A stretch of DNA of 64,000 nt, taken from NCBI GenBank assembly GCA_003402375.1, contig QFXJ01000045.1:62001-126000 (forward strand). The letters run 5' to 3'. Below are positions 58,159 to 64,000 of this stretch, one piece after another. The translations under genes were made by a program, and so were the position numbers. This DNA comes from Candidatus Nitrotoga sp. CP45. Lineage in GTDB: Bacteria; Pseudomonadota; Gammaproteobacteria; Burkholderiales; Gallionellaceae. Positions within the stretch are counted from its first letter, which is position 1, and every line of letters begins with the position of its first letter. Under the pieces are notes generated by a model. That model did no database searches, was not told the origin of the DNA, and saw nothing but the letters and a program-made list of their open reading frames with translations.

Positions 58159-60120
58159 TTAAACCAATTTATTTTTTATTTTACTTTTTAGTACGTCAAT
58201 ACGTGCCAATAAACCATCTCTACGCAGTGAGCTTAATTGAGCAAGTATCCAATTCCAGTTCAATCGTTTGATTATTTTATCGATCATGTAGCCTGCTGAT
58301 GGTCGGGGTGCAGCTGGTTGTGGCAGAATAATCTCGTGGCCTGTAGATAGGGCAAAAGCAGATGGGCAAAAACTACTGATGAGTTCATTCTCCTGGCCTT
58401 CATTCCAAGGGCCAGATGGAAATTCGTTTGTCACTTCTATCATAACGGTCGAAGGAATTTCCTGGGTGATGGTGTTATCACCTACTAATGCTGCCATCGT
58501 CTTTCTATCAAGGTATGGCAGTGCAAGGTTTAGATCGTTTGGTAATGCGGAAACTCGAAAAATAAAACGCGCATAGCCGATAGGTAAAGCCGGGGTGAGT
58601 TCACAAAAATCTATTCTTTCGTGAACGCCATGAACAGGCAGCACAGTGTGCTTCAAAATAGCCGCGGTAGCTGCACAGTTCGCACCTGGGTTCCGAATCA
58701 AACTTCCAGCAAGGACCTGAAGATGATTGGAGAATATTTTTTCATTAGGCGCGACAAATACTACAGCATCAGTCTGTGAAGTCAGCTTCAAAACTGCGGC
58801 AAGGATCTCTCCAATTCTGCGTCGGGTTTTAATCGCTTTATTTATGCCATAAGCATAGAAATCAATCTCCAACACATCAATGGGCACAGGCGATTTTGCG
58901 AGAGTATTTTCAATGCTGGATCGATAATTGCCGATCGCAATTTTGTCGATAACCAGCACGGGTGAGAAATTTTTGTATTCCTGTGCGGCTACACTGGCAA
59001 TATGCTCATTTAGAATGGCCTCAGAATATTCTGGTAGCAGAAGATATAAGCGAACATTAATTCGTATGCTGGCCTCTGGCGTTTGACGTTTAAGCAATTC
59101 AAGTTTTCTATCGGAAAATCCATAATATAGATCGCTCAAACTTTTCTTTAAAGCAAATTTTCGCCTGAAAATATCCTGCGCTTTCTCCACCATCGCTAAT
59201 GCTTGATCTGGATTTTTCTTTGCCCAAGCCAGATGATTTTCGATGTCGCTGCAAATTTGCTCAACGGAACATCGACTGTCAATATAAAGTAATGAATCTC
59301 CGAAAAACTTCTTGGCGAAATTATTCTCATCACAAATAACAAGCGCCCCGGCGGCCACACTTTCAAACAAACGGTTCGACATCAAGTCAGATTCTTTGTG
59401 TGCTTGCGATGATAAAACCAGTGCTATTCCTGCCTTGGAAATTTCATCGATCATTGAAATGCCATCAAATGGAATCTCTCGGATATAGCTATCGTACCCA
59501 GCCCATACCTTCACTCCCTGAAATAGGGACGGACCAAAAATGCGTAGATTCCCTGTCTTGTCCAGGCGTTTCAATAACTCTTGATGACGAGACACCCCTC
59601 CGCGAAGTGCATCCCAGTTGATGCCGGCATAGAACAGCTTATGGTCACCCAGTGATGGCGGGTGAACAATATCAGCGATGGAGTGATATAAATTAAAAAG
59701 GGGTGGAAGATGAGTCGCTGCCTTACGTATCAACCGACCAACATGATCGTCAGCAGCAGGTGAGCTGCAACTTATGAAATCGTCATGAGACAGCAGGTTT
59801 CGTGAGGTACGGGAATAACCCCACTCATGATAGAACTGAATAGGATTCCATAGGGCCACAAATGAAAAAGCATCATAAAGCTTTGGCGTGTCGTAATGAA
59901 GATGTAAAACAAAATCAACATGTTGTTTCGTTATGATTTTGTCTTGATTCTCCAACAAGCGACCATTTGCGTGGATCTCGACGCACTCCAAGCCAAGAGT
60001 CGAGGCGGCAATTTTCAGGCGAGCAATGCATTCATCCTCTGCCGTCTTTAGCTCAGGCCACAGCTTAACAATGGCAAAACGCCCAACAAGGCCAGCGGGT
60101 AAAACAAAACCGTGCACCAT
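58159..60120 (-). CDS. Large two-part glycosyltransferase
   Basis: A 653-residue protein. Residues 1-350 look like a GT-B enzyme of the CgeB/glycosyl-transferases-group-1 type ('LFYAGINWDALRGGVSRHQE', 'GIALVLSSQAHKESDLMSNR', 'FESVAAGALVICDENNF'). Residues about 355-600 resemble a GT2-like module ('YLLLPEYSEAILNEHIASVA', 'SQTDAVVFVAPNEK'), but a clear DxD is lacking, so it may not be catalytic. It precedes wzm by 33 bases and should extend the exported polymer. Its first 40 residues have a decayed duplicate at 54525-54659. Confidence 0.72.
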   Translation of the reverse strand: MVHGFVLPAGLVGRFAIVKLWPELKTAEDECIARLKIAASTLGLECVEIHANGRLLENQDKIITKQHVDFVLHLHYDTPKLYDAFSFVALWNPIQFYHEWGYSRTSRNLLSHDDFISCSSPAADDHVGRLIRKAATHLPPLFNLYHSIADIVHPPSLGDHKLFYAGINWDALRGGVSRHQELLKRLDKTGNLRIFGPSLFQGVKVWAGYDSYIREIPFDGISMIDEISKAGIALVLSSQAHKESDLMSNRLFESVAAGALVICDENNFAKKFFGDSLLYIDSRCSVEQICSDIENHLAWAKKNPDQALAMVEKAQDIFRRKFALKKSLSDLYYGFSDRKLELLKRQTPEASIRINVRLYLLLPEYSEAILNEHIASVAAQEYKNFSPVLVIDKIAIGNYRSSIENTLAKSPVPIDVLEIDFYAYGINKAIKTRRRIGEILAAVLKLTSQTDAVVFVAPNEKIFSNHLQVLAGSLIRNPGANCAATAAILKHTVLPVHGVHERIDFCELTPALPIGYARFIFRVSALPNDLNLALPYLDRKTMAALVGDNTITQEIPSTVMIEVTNEFPSGPWNEGQENELISSFCPSAFALSTGHEIILPQPAAPRPSAGYMIDKIIKRLNWNWILAQLSSLRRDGLLARIDVLKSKIKNKLV

Positions 60121-60181
60121 TTTTTACCTTTTACTTATTTGGGTGATTGAGAAGCCTGCGCAACATTGAATATGGTTCACG

Positions 60182-61174
60182 TCACAATCGCCCGCCATGC
60201 CCCTGCGTTTCAAGTAGCGCTAAAAAATCTTTATAGGCTCTTTGTAAACCTGTTCTTTCATTCATTTTAGGACACCAGCCGATAGCCTGAATGCGTGAAC
60301 TATCAAGCAGCTTCTTCATTGTTCCATTCGGCTTATCGTTGTCATAGACGATACGGCCTTCAAAACCGACCACCTCGGCGATAAGGGTAGCCAATTCTGC
60401 AATGGACAGGTCATGGCCGCTTCCCGCATTAAACAAATCGTCTGTAACATTAGCTGCCATCAGGCACTTCATGGCATCGGCCAGGTCATCAATATACAAA
60501 ATTTCGCGCCTGGCTGTTCCGTCGCCCCAGACAGACAGTTCATGCTGTCCAGACACTTTTGCCTCGTGCGCACGGCGGAGGATACCCGCGACAACATGGC
60601 TATGCTGAGGATGATAGTTGTCACCAGGACCGTATAAATTGGGCGGGATGACTGAAATGAAATCGCAACCATATTGCTTACGATACGCACGGCACATCTC
60701 TATCCCTGCAATCTTCGCGATCGCATATGAGCGGATATTTTCTTCGAGAGGGCCAGTCAACAACGCATTTTCGGAGATAGGCTGAACGGCTTTTGCCGGA
60801 TAGGTACAGTTCGATGCAACAAACAAAAGCTTGCTAACGCCGAATTGATGTGAGGCATCAATAACGTTTGTTTGAATCATCAAGTTGTCATGTAGAAAAT
60901 CCGCACTAAGCGTAGCGTTGGCATATATACCACCTACCTTGGCGCCCGCATGAAATACAAGTTCTGGCCGATTTTTGTCTATCCAGTTTATAACCTCACT
61001 CTTGTTGCGCAAGTCAAGCTCCTGACTTGATGCAACCAATAAATTAGCACCTTCTTTACTGAGGCTACGAATCAAAGCAGAACCAAGCATTCCACGATGG
61101 CCGGTTATCCAAATTTTTTTCCCGGCGAGCGTAGATGAATTATCACTTTTGTTATGGGTATTCATATGTTTCAT
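60182..61174 (-). CDS. GDP-L-fucose synthase-like epimerase/reductase (second copy)
   Basis: A 330-residue SDR enzyme of the Fcl type: 'KIWITGHRGMLGSALIRSL', 'FVASNCTYPAKAVQPISENA' with Cys and Ser-equivalent Asn, YxxxK in '[16 protein letters not shown]', and '[20 protein letters not shown]'. It differs from the fcl copy at 51963-52958 in having 'SNCTYP' where that has 'SSCVYP'. It may make GDP-L-fucose or a related 6-deoxy sugar such as a colitose- or rhamnose-type nucleotide sugar. First gene of the minus-strand locus. Confidence 0.85.
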   Translation of the reverse strand: MKHMNTHNKSDNSSTLAGKKIWITGHRGMLGSALIRSLSKEGANLLVASSQELDLRNKSEVINWIDKNRPELVFHAGAKVGGIYANATLSADFLHDNLMIQTNVIDASHQFGVSKLLFVASNCTYPAKAVQPISENALLTGPLEENIRSYAIAKIAGIEMCRAYRKQYGCDFISVIPPNLYGPGDNYHPQHSHVVAGILRRAHEAKVSGQHELSVWGDGTARREILYIDDLADAMKCLMAANVTDDLFNAGSGHDLSIAELATLIAEVVGFEGRIVYDNDKPNGTMKKLLDSSRIQAIGWCPKMNERTGLQRAYKDFLALLETQGHGGRL

Positions 61175-61889
61175 AATGACATCCTTCTATTAACTGTTGT
61201 CCGCCTTCGCCAAACACGAAAGTTTAAAATCAGACCTGTTTACTGCAAAGTTGATTTGATGAATCCGTGTTGATTTAGAGAACACTGACAATGGATGTTC
61301 ATGACAAGGCACATTTACGAGGTTGATTTTGTGTCATACGTAGAGCATCGAGATAATAAGTCATTGCGAAATATATTCCAGCTGGTCTTCCTTAACCCTG
61401 AACATGCATTTCAGCCATTGTAGAATCCCAAACAAATGGTACATTCCGTTATTGCATAAAAATGCTGGAATCAATCGCATGAATTTACCTGTATTATTAA
61501 GTGTTACTTACATAGCGCCTACTTTGCCGCCAACGTAAGCTTTAGTTAGCTGCGAGATAGCAACAATTTACGAAAACCTTCGTTATTTTACCTCCCAAAG
61601 GAAGTGGTGGGAATTTTTATGACAAATGTGAGCCTGCGCAATGTACTATGTTAACGTAGCAATGCACCTAAACCTATGACGCGGTTAGTACGTCAGATGG
61701 TGCTAGTTGAACATGTGTGAAGATTCAATCTGTCCGGTAATCAATACCTTTACCTGTGCGCCGCACTATTGTTATTGAATCCCAGGAACTCTTTTAATTG
61801 AAACAATTATGTCGAAAAGGTTTACATGTCTAGTTACACACGTGATAAATATGTTTATAACTTACTGTTAATAAATGTTACCGTTTTTT
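61175..61889. other. Divergent regulatory region before PEP-CTERM gene
   Basis: No gene is supported. The stretch separates the start of the polysaccharide locus (minus) from the PEP-CTERM gene (plus). It is AT-rich and long enough to hold activator sites for the sigma-54 promoter at 61890 and the promoter of the polysaccharide locus; I cannot identify specific sites. Confidence 0.45.
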
Positions 61890-61905
61890 TGGCATGAATT
61901 TTGCT
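61890..61905 (+). promoter_or_regulatory. Sigma-54 (-24/-12) promoter of the PEP-CTERM gene
   Basis: TGGCATGAATTTTGCT fits the RpoN consensus TGGCAC-N5-TTGCA/T, with exactly ten bases between the GG and the GC. It lies 79 bases before the ATG. PEP-CTERM genes are known to be often RpoN-dependent through the PrsK/PrsR two-component system. Neither rpoN nor prsKR is in the window. Confidence 0.75.
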
Positions 61906-61983
61906 TGTTAATATTATTAAGATCTCCTCAATAGTCTTATGAAGCTTGATCATTTTTTTATTTAACTCCACAAGGAGGTCAGC

Positions 61984-62514
61984 ATGAAAATACTATCTAA
62001 GTATGCTAAAAGTTCGCTGAATGACAGCTCACTTAAATCGTTGTCAGCGTTGGCAGTGATTGGTTTGTTTTGTAACTCATTTTCGGCGACTGCCGCGCCA
62101 ATTCTAGGTTCAGCTTTTGCCAGTTCTTCGATTCGGGGCTCCCTGGGTGGAAAGAATATTGTTCCAAAAGAAAAAATTAGCGGAAATTCGAGCTTCGCCA
62201 AAAATGTCTCAGTCGGCAAGGAGGGGTACGAATTTACAACTGGATCCGTACAATGGAATACCCCAATTGCGCAGCAGGGTCAGCTGGATCTGGAAGTTGC
62301 GATCAAAGATTTAAATCTCGGGGATCCTACCCTTGCCACAATTGATCCGAACTCTACTGGCCCGATCTTTCCGGATACCGAGTCCGTGAGTAGCGGTGGC
62401 TTTAGCCAAGTCGCCAATAATATTGGATCGGCGGCCACAACTGTCCCAGAACCTGCAACCTTGGCGCTGTTGGGACTCGGACTCGCCGGACTTGGATTCG
62501 CTCGCCGTCGTTAA
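61984..62514 (+). CDS. PEP-CTERM sorting-domain protein
   Basis: A 176-residue secreted protein. It has a signal peptide (about residues 20-38, 'LSALAVIGLFCNSFSATA'), a Ser/Gly/Asn-rich middle without recognised fold, and a C-terminal sorting tag 'VPEPATLALLGLGLAGLGF' with a terminal 'ARRR'. The tag is recognised by exosortase, which cleaves at Pro-Glu-Pro and links the protein to the surface or extracellular matrix. A strong AAGGAGGT site precedes the ATG. Function of the mature part is unknown. Confidence 0.92.
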   Translation: MKILSKYAKSSLNDSSLKSLSALAVIGLFCNSFSATAAPILGSAFASSSIRGSLGGKNIVPKEKISGNSSFAKNVSVGKEGYEFTTGSVQWNTPIAQQGQLDLEVAIKDLNLGDPTLATIDPNSTGPIFPDTESVSSGGFSQVANNIGSAATTVPEPATLALLGLGLAGLGFARRR

Positions 62515-63608
62515 ACTGCCGGCCACCTGAATTACCACGAAATTAAGCCAGTGAAATCGTTAAGCCTGAAGAGGAGCAGGATATGCGTCATTTTGATGAA
62601 AGGCGATTTCAGGTTTGGATTAAAAACGCGTAGCTTCAAATATTCTTCCTCCGAACAGGACGGCAAAATTGCGTGGCTGAATACTGTGGCCAATCGAGAA
62701 CGGCTAAAACTAACAGTACTCCGCAGTAGACGAGCAATAGTGGGCATAACTTGGCGTGGAGATGATGAACAGTAGATCGGGATCCGGTAGCATTCGATTA
62801 CTAGACGCTGCAATTTTAGTATCAAACCCGGATTGTCCCTTAGAGCTCCTGATGATGTCGCTGAATCTCCTGAATATTTGCTAGCTGCACGCTATCAGCC
62901 TTCTGGCTCTTATGATATATGAAGATGGGGAACTAAATAATCATTCGGCTAAAGTCTAGCTTTGCTCAGAAGCCAGAAAGCCGGATTTTCCCTTTGCGAA
63001 ACTTATCCCAGTTAACTTGTGGGCTTAGAGGGATTGGATAAAGAGATGATGGATGTATTATCTCAGAATAATGATCGTAACTGATGCCTGTAATTCCATT
63101 TATCTTTCAAAGCGGCAATAATTATGTGTTGCATTCTATGCTCTGTTGCTATTAGCAGATGCAATACACAATTCAATATTTCATTATTGATTGATAAATT
63201 GAATAAGGCGATGGGTAACATATTATTTATTTTAAATAAAATTCAATTAGCTAACTTCATTCTTTGCCGAGTTAATAAATGTTTGATCTATACTTTGGTG
63301 AGAGTGAATCGGTGTCTTAACTAAGGAGTGCCCAAGCTCAATTGAGATGGGATTGCAAATACAGCGTAGTATTTATACTGAAAAGTACACGAAGCGAATA
63401 GGGTGTGGTGTAGTTAAGAGGATGAGCGGTTCGTCTGGATGAAACAAAAACTATCACCATTTTGGAGGGCTTACGGTCTATTGGAGGCTTTGAGGGGCTC
63501 TCTCAATAATCCCCTTGACTTTGCGATGCCCATATAACGGGGCTTCGTAAACAGCAATTGAGCAATATACAGTTCAGAACCACTTGCATGCGACTGGATA
63601 CAATAAGT
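62515..63608. other. Gene-poor AT-rich region
   Basis: About 1.1 kb with no supported gene. Short open frames lack family resemblance. The best candidate is a 32-codon frame at 63439-63537 starting 'MKQKLSPFWRAYGLLEALRG'; it has no good ribosome-binding site. A 15-codon frame after GAGGAG near 62582 is also open but too short to judge. I see no tRNA, terminator with T-run or IS relic I can name. Confidence 0.4.
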
Positions 63609-64000
63609 TTAGAGGGGAGCTGCTGTGGTTAATGTGCCAGCAACGTTTAAGGTGTTATTCGAGAGGGTATTATTGCCGTAAGAGATCATCGTTCCGTTGA
63701 AGAGCTGCGATAACCCGTGTGTGCTGCTGCCTGTCACCATGCTTTTGCGAACACTGACCGAGGCGGCTCCGACTGCGCTTTCGACAGCAATGCCTATGTT
63801 AGTATTCGAAACTATCGAACGGATCATTTCTATTTTTGCGGCGGCGGTGTTGGTGTCTGCAAGTGCGTATATACCGATTCCACTTCCTATCACAATAGTA
63901 TCGCTTACAGCGGCGGTCGTGGTCGTGCCAGCTATGGAATTGTTCACAAAGATGCCAGCAGTTGAATTACCTAAAAACTTCGATCCAGAAATGTCGGCCG
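63609..64000 (-). CDS. Right-handed beta-helix repeat protein, C-terminal end (partial)
   Basis: The frame is open to the window edge; only the last about 130 residues are present. It shows repeated short strands with turn Asn and Gly residues ('GSKFLGNSTAGIFVNNSIAG', 'GSGIGIYALADTNTAAAKIE', 'NNTLSNNTLNV'), as in parallel beta-helix (NosD/pectate-lyase-like) proteins. No catalytic residues can be judged. It may be secreted or surface-attached; whether it has a signal peptide lies beyond the window. The visible end has no PEP-CTERM tag. Confidence 0.6.
   Translation of the reverse strand, partial: ADISGSKFLGNSTAGIFVNNSIAGTTTTAAVSDTIVIGSGIGIYALADTNTAAAKIEMIRSIVSNTNIGIAVESAVGAASVSVRKSMVTGSSTHGLSQLFNGTMISYGNNTLSNNTLNVAGTLTTAAPL

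Noticed and set aside
45910-61174. Wzy-dependent capsule assembly
   Set aside because: No convincing Wzx flippase or Wzy polymerase is visible; the presence of Wzm and Wzt points to ABC-dependent export, though the WcaJ-like initiator is more usual in Wzy systems and the GT-C-like protein cannot be fully excluded as a polymerase.
63124-63324. 66-codon frame in the AT-rich region
   Set aside because: No ribosome-binding site, composition like the surrounding non-coding DNA, no family resemblance.

Overview
The window looks like a chromosomal segment of a betaproteobacterium, most plausibly of the order Nitrosomonadales (Gallionellaceae-like). This is inferred from the conserved gene orders thrS-infC-rpmI-rplT-pheS-pheT-ihfA-merR, exbB-exbD-lpxK-Trm112-kdsB-adk and dacC-dat-DUF493-lipB-lipA, from alaA followed by hom and thrC, from a PEP-CTERM surface protein with a sigma-54 promoter, and from a moderate base composition. 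No 16S rRNA, tRNA or CRISPR array was seen.

Layout. 1-1330: the end of a tonB gene followed by exbB and exbD. 1331-2166: a gap holding decayed IS1380- and IS30-family transposase fragments. 2167-9575: the translation operon from thrS to a MerR regulator, including an infC gene that appears to start at AUA. 9576-15318: an IS110 relic, then a molybdenum locus (a di-Mop protein, an AlgE-type outer-membrane porin and modABC) with two ModE-like operators. 15377-20117: a DUF498 protein, alaA, hom and thrC. 20118-29259: accessory genes, namely an IS5 relic, a BON protein, a cytochrome c, a large DUF5672/SEC-C/TPR/glycosyltransferase fusion with a DUF4254 neighbour, a Rieske oxygenase, an EamA transporter, a SpoIIAA-like protein and a fatty-acid desaturase. 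29331-45885: mostly housekeeping (rpmG, rpmB, xseA, a second exbBD with lipid A, KDO and adenylate kinase genes, lipoate synthesis, dacC, an HDOD protein, a PCuAC copper chaperone, argB, aroF and a BtuF-like protein).

45910-61174 is a minus-strand surface-polysaccharide locus. It contains an initiating undecaprenyl-phosphate sugar transferase, GT4 and GT2 glycosyltransferases, Gmd and two Fcl-type enzymes (GDP-L-fucose branch), a Wzm/Wzt ABC exporter whose Wzt carries a C-terminal extension of the substrate-binding type, a sulfotransferase with a 28-residue tandem-repeat coiled-coil tail, a large two-part glycosyltransferase and two membrane proteins. The gene order wzm-wzt-(sulfotransferase + coiled coil) resembles the E. 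coli O9a order wzm-wzt-wbdD, in which WbdD caps the chain and its coiled coil measures chain length. A sulfate-capping molecular ruler is the most interesting hypothesis in the window.

61175-64000 holds a sigma-54 (-24/-12) promoter in front of a PEP-CTERM protein, a gene-poor AT-rich stretch, and the C-terminal end of a beta-helix repeat protein cut by the window edge. PEP-CTERM proteins are usually co-inherited with exosortase and exopolysaccharide loci, which fits the neighbouring polysaccharide cluster, but no exosortase gene lies in the window.
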